A stretch of DNA of 38,419 nt from Bacteroidia bacterium (GTDB lineage: Bacteria > Bacteroidota > Bacteroidia > UKL13-3), in assembly GCA_020049855.1 (NCBI GenBank), contig JAGVLJ010000079.1, positions 1 to 38,419 of the forward strand. Direction: 5' to 3'. The position numbers and the translations under genes were made by a program. Of the stretch, positions 1 through 7,775 are shown in pieces; within the stretch, counting starts at the first letter, position 1, and each line of letters begins with the position of its first letter. Under the pieces are notes generated by a model. It did no database searches. It saw only the letters and a list, made by a program, of their open reading frames with translations, and was not told the origin of the DNA.

Positions 1-219
1 CAAACACGACCATAGAATGATCAGAAATTATCTGAAAGGAACCATCGGTGATGCAATAAATATAATGTTAGCCGCATCGGCAATGAACTTTAAACGAGTC
101 ATGAACATCTTCAAAATGAAGATGCTCTTTTTTGTTCAAGATTTCTTTGCTCAACTAATATTGCTGTTAAACTTTTTATTCCCTTCAAAAATAAAATTGA
201 CTTTTTGAGGGGCGACTAT
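1..219 (+). mobile_element. Right end of an IS5-type insertion sequence (cut by window start)
   Basis: This is the 3' remnant of an insertion sequence. It consists of the end of a transposase reading frame plus about 11 bases that should contain the right terminal inverted repeat, around the GACTTTTTGAGGGGCGAC stretch at 199-216. The left end lies outside the window, so neither the inverted repeat nor a target duplication can be confirmed. The element ends within a few bases of the yraN stop codon. The IS boundary is inferred. Confidence 0.55.
2..208 (+). CDS. IS5-family transposase, C-terminal fragment
   Basis: The reading frame is open from the first bases of the window, so the start lies upstream. 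It encodes about 68 residues beginning KHDHRMIRNYLKG, followed by GDAINIMLAASAMNFKRVMN. From family knowledge, an HRM-x-RNYLKG block followed by GD-x-IN and AAAMNFKR is the C-terminal signature of IS5-type DDE transposases common in Bacteroidota. The glutamate of the DDE triad and all upstream domains are outside the window. The frame stops at TGA (206-208), just before the presumed IS end. Family assignment is from motif recognition only. Whether the copy is intact cannot be judged here. Confidence 0.7.
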   Translation, partial: KHDHRMIRNYLKGTIGDAINIMLAASAMNFKRVMNIFKMKMLFFVQDFFAQLILLLNFLFPSKIKLTF

Positions 220-594
220 TTATCCAGCAAAAAATGGATAGAATGCATCTTCAATATGGGTGATGAGAATTTCAGTTTCTGCTACAATAACCGAAATTAC
301 ATCAAAGCGCATTTCTCCTTTATGAGTACCAGATTCAAGATATGCCCCGGCAGCACTGGCAAGTTTTTTTTGTTTGGCCGGGGTTACAGCCATTTCGGGC
401 TCACCAAAAGTAGCGGTGCTGCGTGTTTTTACTTCCACAATTACCAGCGTGTTAAGGTAGGAGGCTATAATGTCAATCTCTTCATGCACATTCCGCCAGT
501 TACGTTCCCGTATCACATATCCTTTTTTCAACAGAAAATCTGTGGCAAGTTGCTCTCCCATTTCACCTAATTTCAGGTGATCTGCCTTTTTCAT
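220..594 (-). CDS. yraN: YraN family protein (UPF0102, endonuclease-like fold)
   Basis: A 124-residue protein of the usual YraN length. The N-terminal GEMGEQLATDFLLKKGY helix (residues 10-26) is followed by E39-x-D41 and E54-V-K56 (VIVEVKTR), which is the PD-(D/E)xK nuclease-like core of the family. A GEPEMAVTPAKQKKL block at about 64-78 is also typical. The cellular role of YraN is not firmly established, and no catalytic activity should be assumed. It lies 16 bases downstream of the large BNR gene on the same strand and may be the last gene of that transcript. Its stop codon is about 10 bases from the end of the flanking insertion sequence, but the protein looks complete. Confidence 0.9.
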   Translation of the reverse strand: MKKADHLKLGEMGEQLATDFLLKKGYVIRERNWRNVHEEIDIIASYLNTLVIVEVKTRSTATFGEPEMAVTPAKQKKLASAAGAYLESGTHKGEMRFDVISVIVAETEILITHIEDAFYPFFAG

Positions 595-610
595 TGCAAA
601 GAAGCAAAGA

Positions 611-3600
611 TTAGTGCTGAACGCTTATCATTGTATGGTGAACTATGACACCATTCTGTTTCAACGTTACCGAATATAGACCCGATTGTACCTTCGATAA
701 ATCAATTTTGGCCAAGTTGAGCAGATGGGTGGTGAGTACCGAACTTCCCAGCATATTCCTGATTTCAACCTCAAGCATTTTCTGTTCTTTTGATTCAATA
801 GTTAATGAACCATATTGAACAGGGTTGGGATAAACTTTAAATAGGTCGGAAGAGAAAATGGAAGGAACCGAAAGCGGAGCTACTTTTACAATCGAGGTAG
901 CGGCACCCAAGCAGCCGTTGGAATCTGTTCCTATGGCTACATAGGTGGTGGTGGTTACGGGTGAAGCATTAACAGTTGCTCCCGCAGTAGTATCTAATCC
1001 CGAGGGTGGAGTCCAGGTAAATGTTACCCCCCCGTTTGCCGTAAGTTGCACGGATTCTCCAACTAAAATAAAACTACTATTGGGGTTGATACTTATGTTT
1101 GGACTAGGGTGAACCGTAATCTGCACTCGGCCGGTATCGGTACATCCGTTATTATCGGTAGCGGTTACGGTAAACAAAGTACTAGCCGATGGTTTAGCAT
1201 ACACCGATGCTGATATACTATTGTTTAATCCGGCTGAAGGGCTCCATTCATACGAAACCAAATTGCTTCCGTTAGCTGTAAGCTGAATACTGTCACCTAA
1301 GCAAATACCTGCAGTTGGTGAGGTGGCGGTAACATTGGGACTGGCATACACTGTAATGAGGTTGGTAAATGTTTGGGTATTGGATCCAACTACGTTGGTT
1401 GCTGTAAGCGTAACGCTGTATGTTCCTGCTGCATTAAATTTTACGGATGGATATTGGGTACTATCGTTTGTTGAATTTACGAAGGTTACCGTTGACGGAT
1501 TAAAACTCCAGTTCCATTTAGACGGATAGTTGGTTGATAGTTCGTTAAAATTAATGATATCACCTTCACAAATGGTACTGTCGCTGGCTGTAAAAAGAAT
1601 AACCGGGACACTGGTAGGGTTGGTATATAAGTCAGACTCCCATAAACCACGACCATAGGTGGCAGCTCGTATGCGACTGTTTAAATGATTTATGTTATCA
1701 TACCATATTTCCAGTTCGGTAATTGCTGATGTAGCAGGAAGACCTTGCTTAAATGGAACCCAATCACTCATACTCGAGTCGCGGTAAAACACGCCAAGGT
1801 CGCTGCCTACATATAGGGCTTCGGAACCTTTTATATCAATGGCAAGACAATTCATTGCGACATTTGGAAGAGTGCCTGAGATATTAGTCCATGACTGCCC
1901 TCTGTTGAGTGAACGATAAACTTTATTGTTAATAGTTATGTATACCACACTGTCTTTTAAAGGGTGGGTTTCAATGTCCGTAGCTGTTGCCGAAACGGGT
2001 AGTGTAGAAGTTAGATCAATCCATGATGGAGTAGTGCCAAGCGCACTGTCTGTTCTGAAAAGTTTATTATCTTCGCGCGCTACATACAACACATTCGTAT
2101 TGGTGCGCGATTGCTCAAGTACTCTTATGTTTCTGGAATTGCTTGCACCAAGGGTATTTGATATTTTTATAAACGATGGTGTTCCGGCTTTTGCGTTCGT
2201 GGTTCTCCATATATTTTTATAACCGATAAACATGATATCGGAGTTAGAGCGGTGCAAAATATACGGTGTAACCCAGGCGCCATCTTCAGTAATGCCATTT
2301 ACTCCGTTACCAGCAAAACTACCGAACGAAGTTCCTTTATTGGAAGAGCGATTAATCGCTCCATTGTATAACTCACCCCACATATAGTTATCATTAGTAG
2401 GATCGATTACAGATTCCATCCCGTCTCCTCCAATTTCTGTTGACCATGTATTGGTGTTGAAAATGGCTGTTCCATTATCCTGAAATCCGGCAATCACTAA
2501 ATTTTTTGTCAGTTTACTTTGGCCAATCTTATATATCTGTCCAATTGCAAGGCCACTGCTCATGTTATTCCATGTAGAACCTCCATTAGCAGTGTAGTAA
2601 ATACCTCCGTCATTTCCAACATACAATCTGTTGGTGGTTTTTCCAATTGTCATGTAATGTTGGTCGGCATGGATTGCTGGAGCGTTAGTCCCAACCCAGT
2701 GGGCATTAATACTCCAGTTTTGTCCTCCATCGGTTGATTTGAAAATATTCACTCCGCCAACGTAAATTACATCTTCATTAGCTGTATCTACGGCCATACA
2801 TAGGTTGTACCACGCTTGCCCTTTTGTTGTGTCGCTACCTGTATAAGAGTATCCCATGATATTTGGTGAATTGGAGCGAAGAGAAAATGTAAGTCCGCTA
2901 TCTGACGACATATAGCAACCACGAAAAGTACGTTGGTTGGTGGCTATTATGTACACTTTATTCTTGTTGGCTGGGGTAACTCCAATTACCATTCGTACGC
3001 TGCCGGAGGGAATGCCAGAGCTGATGATGGACCAGGTTTCGCCTCCATTAGCCGAGCGATAAAAAAAACCGGAAGCTGTAGCAAACATGATTGTTGTATC
3101 TCCCGGACGATAATGAATATCTTTAAAATTATTTGTAATTGATTTTCGAACCCAAGAGACGCCACCGTTATAGGATTTATATACACCACCGCTTGTTGCT
3201 GCAAAAATTACCATAGGATTTATTGGATTTTGTAACATGGCTCCAACAGTAAGGCCTATACTCATTCCGGTACTGGAAGTGACCCAACTATTGCCGCCAT
3301 CTGTACTTTTCATTACTCCTGCACCATTTGCATCTGATGCGTCACGATCACCGGTTCCAATCCACATATTTGAGGGATTACTTTGGTCAATTAGGATAGA
3401 TGAAACACCTAAGGTTGGTAGCATGTCTGTATTGCTTGTCCAGCTGTTACCGTGATTGGTTGTTTTCCATAAACCTCCTGCAGGTGCACCAATAAAAATA
3501 ATATTTCCGTTGGTAGGGTGAACGGCAATGGTAGCTACACGACCCAATCCGTTTGGTTGTCCAGTTCCATTGGCAGGCAATAGTCTTGGCCCAAGCTCCT

Positions 3601-3967
3601 GCCAGTTTCCTGCTACCGATGTTGTAGAATACAAACTGTTCCAACTACCAAAGTAGTTAAGGTATTCTTTCAGGTTATGTTCAGGAGCGGGTCGTGTTCC
3701 ATCAGGATTTACTCTTGTACTCATAAAATATTCCCATCTTTTGAATGGCTTGTAACTTCCTGCTTGGTTGCGGTCGCGGTTAGTCCAGTATTTTTCGAAG
3801 GCGCGTTGAACATCAAAAAAATTTACATTCCGGTCGGCCATCATATTTATATAATACGGGTAATTAAAGGTGTCATCAACTGTGGTGGTAAAACCCGTTT
3901 GCTGTGAAAACAATGAAGTGGCAAAGGCCAGTTGACCAAGAAGAATTATAAGTAAATGTTTTTTCAT
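611..3967 (-). CDS. Secreted BNR/sortilin-like beta-propeller protein with PKD-type domains and T9SS sorting tail
   Basis: A large exported protein of 1118 residues. A signal peptide (MKKHLLIILLGQLAFATSLFSQQ) opens it. Residues of roughly 150-790 hold many Asp-box/BNR motifs of the form S-x-D/N-x-G-x-x-W (for example KTTNHGNSW, KSTDGGNSW, KSTDGGQNW, YTANGGSTW, RSLNRGQSW), the blade markers of sortilin/sialidase-type propellers. A PKD-like domain follows (NFNELSTNYPSKWNWSF to the AGTYSVTLTATN strand), then two Ig/PKD-like repeats with GDSIQLTANG and GESVQLTANG. The last 80 residues form a type A T9SS sorting domain (YPNP, then a SGLYSVTL strand). It should cross the outer membrane by T9SS and be anchored or released. 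Its substrate is unknown. No sialidase catalytic residues were identified, so no enzyme activity is claimed. Confidence 0.88.
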   Translation of the reverse strand: MKKHLLIILLGQLAFATSLFSQQTGFTTTVDDTFNYPYYINMMADRNVNFFDVQRAFEKYWTNRDRNQAGSYKPFKRWEYFMSTRVNPDGTRPAPEHNLKEYLNYFGSWNSLYSTTSVAGNWQELGPRLLPANGTGQPNGLGRVATIAVHPTNGNIIFIGAPAGGLWKTTNHGNSWTSNTDMLPTLGVSSILIDQSNPSNMWIGTGDRDASDANGAGVMKSTDGGNSWVTSSTGMSIGLTVGAMLQNPINPMVIFAATSGGVYKSYNGGVSWVRKSITNNFKDIHYRPGDTTIMFATASGFFYRSANGGETWSIISSGIPSGSVRMVIGVTPANKNKVYIIATNQRTFRGCYMSSDSGLTFSLRSNSPNIMGYSYTGSDTTKGQAWYNLCMAVDTANEDVIYVGGVNIFKSTDGGQNWSINAHWVGTNAPAIHADQHYMTIGKTTNRLYVGNDGGIYYTANGGSTWNNMSSGLAIGQIYKIGQSKLTKNLVIAGFQDNGTAIFNTNTWSTEIGGDGMESVIDPTNDNYMWGELYNGAINRSSNKGTSFGSFAGNGVNGITEDGAWVTPYILHRSNSDIMFIGYKNIWRTTNAKAGTPSFIKISNTLGASNSRNIRVLEQSRTNTNVLYVAREDNKLFRTDSALGTTPSWIDLTSTLPVSATATDIETHPLKDSVVYITINNKVYRSLNRGQSWTNISGTLPNVAMNCLAIDIKGSEALYVGSDLGVFYRDSSMSDWVPFKQGLPATSAITELEIWYDNINHLNSRIRAATYGRGLWESDLYTNPTSVPVILFTASDSTICEGDIINFNELSTNYPSKWNWSFNPSTVTFVNSTNDSTQYPSVKFNAAGTYSVTLTATNVVGSNTQTFTNLITVYASPNVTATSPTAGICLGDSIQLTANGSNLVSYEWSPSAGLNNSISASVYAKPSASTLFTVTATDNNGCTDTGRVQITVHPSPNISINPNSSFILVGESVQLTANGGVTFTWTPPSGLDTTAGATVNASPVTTTTYVAIGTDSNGCLGAATSIVKVAPLSVPSIFSSDLFKVYPNPVQYGSLTIESKEQKMLEVEIRNMLGSSVLTTHLLNLAKIDLSKVQSGLYSVTLKQNGVIVHHTMISVQH

Positions 3968-3989
3968 GATGTGCTGAAAATAAAGTAGT

Positions 3990-3997
3990 CAAAGATA
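3990..3997 (-). promoter_or_regulatory. Candidate -7 element for the BNR gene
   Basis: The minus strand reads TATCTTTG, a match to the Bacteroidota -7 consensus TAnnTTTG, 22 bases upstream of the BNR start codon at 3967. No TTTG at proper spacing was found upstream, so this is a weak call. Read-through from the upstream gene is equally possible. Confidence 0.3.
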
Positions 3998-4004
3998 ATT
4001 TAAA

Positions 4005-5399
4005 TCAATCAAATTTACCACTCAATACTTTATCCAAAAAAGGTATCGTGAGGCTGTAGGGATGTCCTTTATAAATCACTTTTCCTTTGGGGTTAATGAT
4101 GTAGGTGGAAGGAAAATCCCAAAGTTGAAAGGCTTTTTCAAAGTCGTTATTTACCGGAATATACTGATTACCTTTGAGGGTATCGTTGGCCAGCAGGGTC
4201 ATCCATTTTTTCGAGTTTGTTCCCAACGCTATATGAGCCAGATAAATCCATTGTTTTTCTTTGTTAAACAAACCCACAATCCGCTCCAGCGTATCGCATA
4301 AACTTTGCGAGGTTGAATTTGCAGGCGACCACGTGTTTAACAAGATGTACTTGGGTGGAAATGCTTTTGTTGGAAAATTATTTCCTTTTCTATCCATCAG
4401 CCAAATATTAGGGATGTCGTTCTTAAGCAATGGATGCTGGTAACTCTCACTAATACGTCTCACTAAAGTTAATTGCGGATGGTTGGGGTTTATTTTTATA
4501 AACTCGGCAAGCTCCCGTTTAATAATGGCTGTTGAAACCGAATCTTTATACGAAGGGTCGCGATTTATATATAGAAGTTGAAGTATGATTTCTGAATATA
4601 TACTATTAGGCAGGTTGTTTTTGGAAGCCGACACTATTTTATATACATCTAAAAATATCGGTTTTGGCAACGAACCGTTCCTAATCTGTGCCCTCATTAC
4701 TGAATCATGAACTGCTGTAAGAAAATAATTACTCAAGTAATTTGAATAAAGTAGGAATCCGCAATATTTATCATGAGGGGGGAAATACTTTTTTAGTATT
4801 GGGTCGTTTCCACTATTGAATAGTATTTTACCAGTTGGCGTGTCAATCAAACGCTCTTTTAGTTTTATGGTTTCCAAATCAATTATGAGTGTAGTGTATT
4901 CATCAGTTCCGATTCCGGGTATAGACTTTACGGAGGTAGCAAATTTGACAAGTTCTTTTTCATAATTCACGTTGGTAATGCTTGCTTCGGTGTGTTTCAA
5001 AAGGTCGCTTATTTTCTCAAAGGCTTTGCACCTTACACATAACCCGTCCACAGTCCATTCACTTCCTTTTTTTAGGGGGTCGAAAATGGCAGTGAGCTTA
5101 CAGTTATTAAAAAGAAAAAAATTGTAACGGTAATAAGTTTTCCGGTATTCCAATACTAGCAAACATTGGGAGGGGTAAGCAAGTTGCCCTGTGTAGTAAA
5201 TTCTGCCGGTTGAATCGGCCTTTAATTCATACACGGCAGTATTAAGGGTGGTGAAAAGGGTAATTTTTCCAGTAGTCGGTGGAATTAATTTCACCGAAAT
5301 AGTAAACGAGAAAGCAAACGAAAATACGCTTGTTACAATCAAACAAAGCGTAAGGAAAAATTTATAAATGTTACTTTTATTTTGACTTAAGCAAGTCAC
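4005..5399 (-). CDS. Exported thioredoxin-fold (TlpA-like) protein lacking the redox CxxC
   Basis: About 464 residues. The frame has no ATG near its beginning. A GTG at 5399 gives a plausible N-terminus (a short basic stretch, then the hydrophobic [18 protein letters not shown]), overlapping the end of mscL by about 23 bases. A TTG at 5447 is the alternative. The N-terminal two thirds resemble the lipid- or sugar-facing region of Bacteroidota TlpA/ResA-like proteins (a beta-rich segment, then helices). The C-terminal 120 residues look like a thioredoxin fold: [12 protein letters not shown], then a long helix, then [18 protein letters not shown] with the cis-proline loop. Where an active TlpA has WCxxC, this protein has W-S-P-A-N-S, so it is probably not an oxidoreductase. 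A binding or structural role in the periplasm is inferred. Confidence 0.7.
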   Translation of the reverse strand: MTCLSQNKSNIYKFFLTLCLIVTSVFSFAFSFTISVKLIPPTTGKITLFTTLNTAVYELKADSTGRIYYTGQLAYPSQCLLVLEYRKTYYRYNFFLFNNCKLTAIFDPLKKGSEWTVDGLCVRCKAFEKISDLLKHTEASITNVNYEKELVKFATSVKSIPGIGTDEYTTLIIDLETIKLKERLIDTPTGKILFNSGNDPILKKYFPPHDKYCGFLLYSNYLSNYFLTAVHDSVMRAQIRNGSLPKPIFLDVYKIVSASKNNLPNSIYSEIILQLLYINRDPSYKDSVSTAIIKRELAEFIKINPNHPQLTLVRRISESYQHPLLKNDIPNIWLMDRKGNNFPTKAFPPKYILLNTWSPANSTSQSLCDTLERIVGLFNKEKQWIYLAHIALGTNSKKWMTLLANDTLKGNQYIPVNNDFEKAFQLWDFPSTYIINPKGKVIYKGHPYSLTIPFLDKVLSGKFD

Positions 5400-5760
5400 G
5401 AATTTCGGTAAGTAATTGTTCCTCTTTACTTGGGGCAGGTGGTACAACTGGTACTGTCGCTTCTTCTTTTCGCTTAAGATTATTCATCCCTTTTATAATC
5501 AAAAACATCACAAATGCTATAATGATGAAGTCGATGGTAGCCCCTATAAATAAACCATATTTTAACTCGGCATTACCTACTTTTAAAGCGAGTGAGGAGA
5601 AGTTTACTCCTTGTAATAAGATGCCAACCAAAGGCATCAATAAATTATCTACCAGAGAGCTCACAATTTTACCAAAAGCTCCTCCTATAATGACACCAAT
5701 GGCCAAATCCATTACGTTGCCTTTCATGGCAAATTCTTTAAACTCTTTGATCATACCCAT
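5377..5760 (-). CDS. mscL: Large-conductance mechanosensitive channel MscL
   Basis: A 127-residue inner-membrane channel that opens under high membrane tension and releases solutes during osmotic downshock. The diagnostic N-terminal block is present: [32 protein letters not shown] covers the amphipathic N-terminal helix and pore-lining TM1. The second membrane segment is [23 protein letters not shown], followed by a proline-rich linker and the C-terminal helical bundle segment ([15 protein letters not shown]). The length is typical. A good promoter lies just upstream. The next gene, on the same strand, starts inside its 3' end. Confidence 0.97.
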   Translation of the reverse strand: MGMIKEFKEFAMKGNVMDLAIGVIIGGAFGKIVSSLVDNLLMPLVGILLQGVNFSSLALKVGNAELKYGLFIGATIDFIIIAFVMFLIIKGMNNLKRKEEATVPVVPPAPSKEEQLLTEIRDLLKSK

Positions 5761-5781
5761 AAGTTAAATTTATTAAGCTAA

Positions 5782-5811
5782 CAAATTTAGTCGGGTTATT
5801 GGCAATTCCAA
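5782..5811 (-). promoter_or_regulatory. mscL promoter (TTG-N19-TAAATTTG)
   Basis: On the minus strand a TTG (5811-5809) is followed by 19 bases and then TAAATTTG (5789-5782), a full match to the -7 consensus TAnnTTTG. The -7 box ends 21 bases before the mscL ATG at 5760, implying a leader of roughly 15 bases. The -33 element matches only in its last three bases (ATTG). Confidence 0.6.
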
Positions 5812-5954
5812 TTTTGTAACCACTCCTCCACCTTCTTATAAAATTAAGCCGTTAAAAGCACTTTTTATGGGAATTTCCTCCACTTTGTATTATTTTGATT
5901 ATCAAGTGTTTTTATATCTATAGCTTGATGTTTTGCACAATATTTATCCACAAA

Positions 5955-5979
5955 GTGGAGTTATGTGGTTTAAAGTGGA
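5955..5979 (+). promoter_or_regulatory. MraZ box array: three GTGG repeats at 10-bp period
   Basis: GTGGAGTTAT, GTGGTTTAAA and GTGGAGAAAA follow one another, putting GTGG at 5955, 5965 and 5975, exactly 10 bases apart. Known MraZ operators (E. coli, Mycoplasma) are direct TGGG/GTGG-type repeats separated by 5-base spacers, that is 10-bp periodicity, just upstream of mraZ. The same geometry here, 46 bases before the mraZ start, strongly suggests autoregulation of the dcw operon by the first gene product. Binding is inferred. Confidence 0.7.
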
Positions 5980-5998
5980 GAAAAGTTCCATAATTTTA
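5969..5998 (+). promoter_or_regulatory. Candidate promoter of mraZ/dcw cluster (TTTA-N18-TAATTTTA)
   Basis: TTTA (5969-5972), an 18-base spacer and TAATTTTA (5991-5998) resemble TTTG-N18-TAnnTTTG with the final G of each box replaced by A. The -33-like box lies between the second and third MraZ boxes, so MraZ binding would occlude it. This would give a leader of roughly 15 bases before the ATG at 6021. It is weaker than the other promoters called in this window. Confidence 0.45.
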
Positions 5999-6020
5999 CC
6001 CATCAAAACAATTGCAAAAA

Positions 6021-6491
6021 ATGTCCATGTTTCTCGGTGAGTTTGAGTGCAAACTGGATGCGAAGGGTCGCATAATCCTTCCATCTGTGTTGCGGAAACA
6101 GCTTCCGCAGGCTGCCGCAGAACGTCTGGTAGTGAATCGGGGATTTGAAAAATGTTTGGTGATTTATCCGAAAAACGAGTGGGATTCAATAACGGCTGAA
6201 TTGGCTAAGCAGAATTCTTACAATGCACGTACCCGCGAATTCATCCGATACTTTACCAGAGGAGCCACGGAACTTGTAATGGACAATGCCGGACGAATTC
6301 TAGTGCCGAAGCCTTTGCAGGAATATGCCGCTCTAAAAACAGAAATTATTCTTTCATCTCAACTTAATAAAGTTGAAATCTGGTCAAAAGAATCGTATGA
6401 CAGATTGCTGAGCAACGAGCCTGAAGACTTTGCCCGATTGGCCGAAGAGGTGATGGGCAATAAAAACAATGAAAGGAGGGAGAATGATTGA
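6021..6491 (+). CDS. mraZ: Transcriptional regulator / cell division protein MraZ
   Basis: A DNA-binding autorepressor of the dcw cluster, 156 residues. It carries the two tandem SpoVT/AbrB-type half-domains of MraZ: FLGEFECKLDAKGRIILPSVLRKQL at the N-terminus and ELVMDNAGRILVPKPLQEYAAL at about residues 85-107. The start is taken at ATG 6021 (MSMFLGEF). ATG 6027 is the other possibility, and both fit family N-termini. It is the first gene of the cluster, as usual, with GTGG box repeats directly upstream. Its last codons overlap rsmH and contain the rsmH ribosome binding site. Confidence 0.96.
   Translation: MSMFLGEFECKLDAKGRIILPSVLRKQLPQAAAERLVVNRGFEKCLVIYPKNEWDSITAELAKQNSYNARTREFIRYFTRGATELVMDNAGRILVPKPLQEYAALKTEIILSSQLNKVEIWSKESYDRLLSNEPEDFARLAEEVMGNKNNERREND
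6473..6478 (+). promoter_or_regulatory. Strong Shine-Dalgarno that fixes the rsmH start
   Basis: An AAAGGAGGG stretch inside the mraZ 3' end lies five bases or so before ATG 6484. It argues for that start rather than the in-frame ATG 6469, which lies upstream of the SD. Good SD sequences are rare in this window and in Bacteroidota generally. Confidence 0.65.
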
Positions 6492-7386
6492 GTACCACGT
6501 GCCGGTGCTTCTTAACGAATGCATCAAGGGACTCAACATAAAGCCCGAAGGAATCATTGTCGATGTAACATATGGAGGAGGTGGCCACTCAAAAGAGATT
6601 ATCAAACAATTAACTTCAGGAAAGCTGATTGCATTTGATCAGGATGCGGACGCACATAAAAACGCATTAGGTGATGACCATTTTATTTTGGTTGAAAGTA
6701 ATTTTGAACATCTTAAAAATCAATTACGTTTTGTTGACGCCATTCCAGTGGATGGTGTTTTAGCTGATTTAGGCGTGTCATCACATCAGTTTGATGAGGC
6801 TTCTCGTGGGTTCTCCTTTCGGTTTGATGAAGCCGAATTAGATATGAGAATGGATCAACAGCAGCACCTTTCGGCCAAACAAATTATAAATACCTATTCC
6901 GAGGCACAACTGGCCGATTTGTTTTTTTTGTATGGGGAACTGAGAAACGCCCGAAAAATAGCCAAAGCGATAATAGTAAAACGCGCGGAAAAACCTATTG
7001 AAACAGTTGGGGAGTTGAAATCATGTTTGCTGTCATTTGCTCCCAAATTTAAAGACTACAAATTTTTTGCTCAGGTATTTCAGGCATTGCGTATTGAAGT
7101 AAATAATGAGATTGGTGCATTGAAATCATTGTTGGAGCAAAGTGCTGATGTGATTAAAAAAGGAGGACGTCTGGTAGTGATTTCCTACCATTCTCTTGAA
7201 GATAAATTGGTGAAAAACTATATGAACAAAGGCAAGTTTGAGGGAGATGTCGAAAGGGATTTTTATGGCAATGAAATAAAACCATTTAAGCCACTTACCC
7301 GCAAAGCCATAGTATCAGATACCGAAGAGATGACAAAAAATCCGCGTTCAAGAAGTGCCAAACTGCGAATTGCTGAAAAGATATGA
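6484..7386 (+). CDS. rsmH: 16S rRNA (cytosine1402-N4)-methyltransferase RsmH
   Basis: It methylates N4 of C1402 in the 16S rRNA P site using S-adenosylmethionine. It has 300 residues, and the N-terminus MIEYHVPVLLNECI matches the family. The SAM-binding loop is DVTYGGGGHS (residues 27-36). Other conserved blocks are LADLGVSSHQFD, RGFSFRFDEAELDMRMD, FQALRIEVNNEIGAL and VVISYHSLEDKLVKN, and the C-terminus has NPRSRSAKLRIAEK. The start at 6484 is chosen because of the strong SD just before it, and it overlaps the mraZ stop. Its TGA overlaps the ftsL ATG (ATGA), suggesting translational coupling. Confidence 0.97.
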   Translation: MIEYHVPVLLNECIKGLNIKPEGIIVDVTYGGGGHSKEIIKQLTSGKLIAFDQDADAHKNALGDDHFILVESNFEHLKNQLRFVDAIPVDGVLADLGVSSHQFDEASRGFSFRFDEAELDMRMDQQQHLSAKQIINTYSEAQLADLFFLYGELRNARKIAKAIIVKRAEKPIETVGELKSCLLSFAPKFKDYKFFAQVFQALRIEVNNEIGALKSLLEQSADVIKKGGRLVVISYHSLEDKLVKNYMNKGKFEGDVERDFYGNEIKPFKPLTRKAIVSDTEEMTKNPRSRSAKLRIAEKI

Positions 7387-7775
7387 ATCAGCTGAACGAA
7401 GAAATAAAAAAGGAAGCAAAAAAGGAAGAGCCTAAAAAATCGACTGCAGGAGCGCAAATGGCTAAGGTAGCAGATTTTGATTTTTTCCTGACACGCGATA
7501 ATGTGCAGGGGATGTTCCCAACTATCCTCTTTGCCGCATCGTTAGCCATCTTTTATATAGCCAATGCCCATTTTACTGAGAAAACCATCAGACAAAGCGA
7601 TCGAATGGCCAAAGAAATTAAAGAACTGAGGTCAGAGTATATCACTATCAAATCCGATTTAATGTTTAACAGCAAGCAGAGTGAAGTGCTGAAACGTCTG
7701 GCTCCTGAAACGGGAATAAAAGTATTAACCTATCCTCCGAAAAAAATCATCAAACCACAGCAAGATGAATATTAA
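7383..7775 (+). CDS. ftsL: FtsL-like cell division protein
   Basis: A 130-residue bitopic membrane protein in the position of ftsL, between rsmH and ftsI. A Lys/Glu-rich cytoplasmic N-terminus of about 40 residues precedes one membrane segment (FPTILFAASLAIFYIANAHF, about 44-64) and a periplasmic coiled-coil-like stretch (QSDRMAKEIKELRSEYITIKSDL). This is the architecture expected of FtsL, which with FtsQ and FtsB activates FtsW-FtsI. Sequence conservation is low in this family, so the call rests on topology and context. It overlaps rsmH by 4 bases and ftsI by 11. Confidence 0.8.
   Translation: MNQLNEEIKKEAKKEEPKKSTAGAQMAKVADFDFFLTRDNVQGMFPTILFAASLAIFYIANAHFTEKTIRQSDRMAKEIKELRSEYITIKSDLMFNSKQSEVLKRLAPETGIKVLTYPPKKIIKPQQDEY

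Noticed and set aside
205-570. A 121-codon plus-strand frame
   Set aside because: It is the complement of yraN, whose motifs fit a known family.
611-3967. A sialidase activity for the BNR protein
   Set aside because: Asp-box motifs alone mark the propeller fold; I could not identify the Arg triad and Tyr/Glu nucleophile of sialidases.
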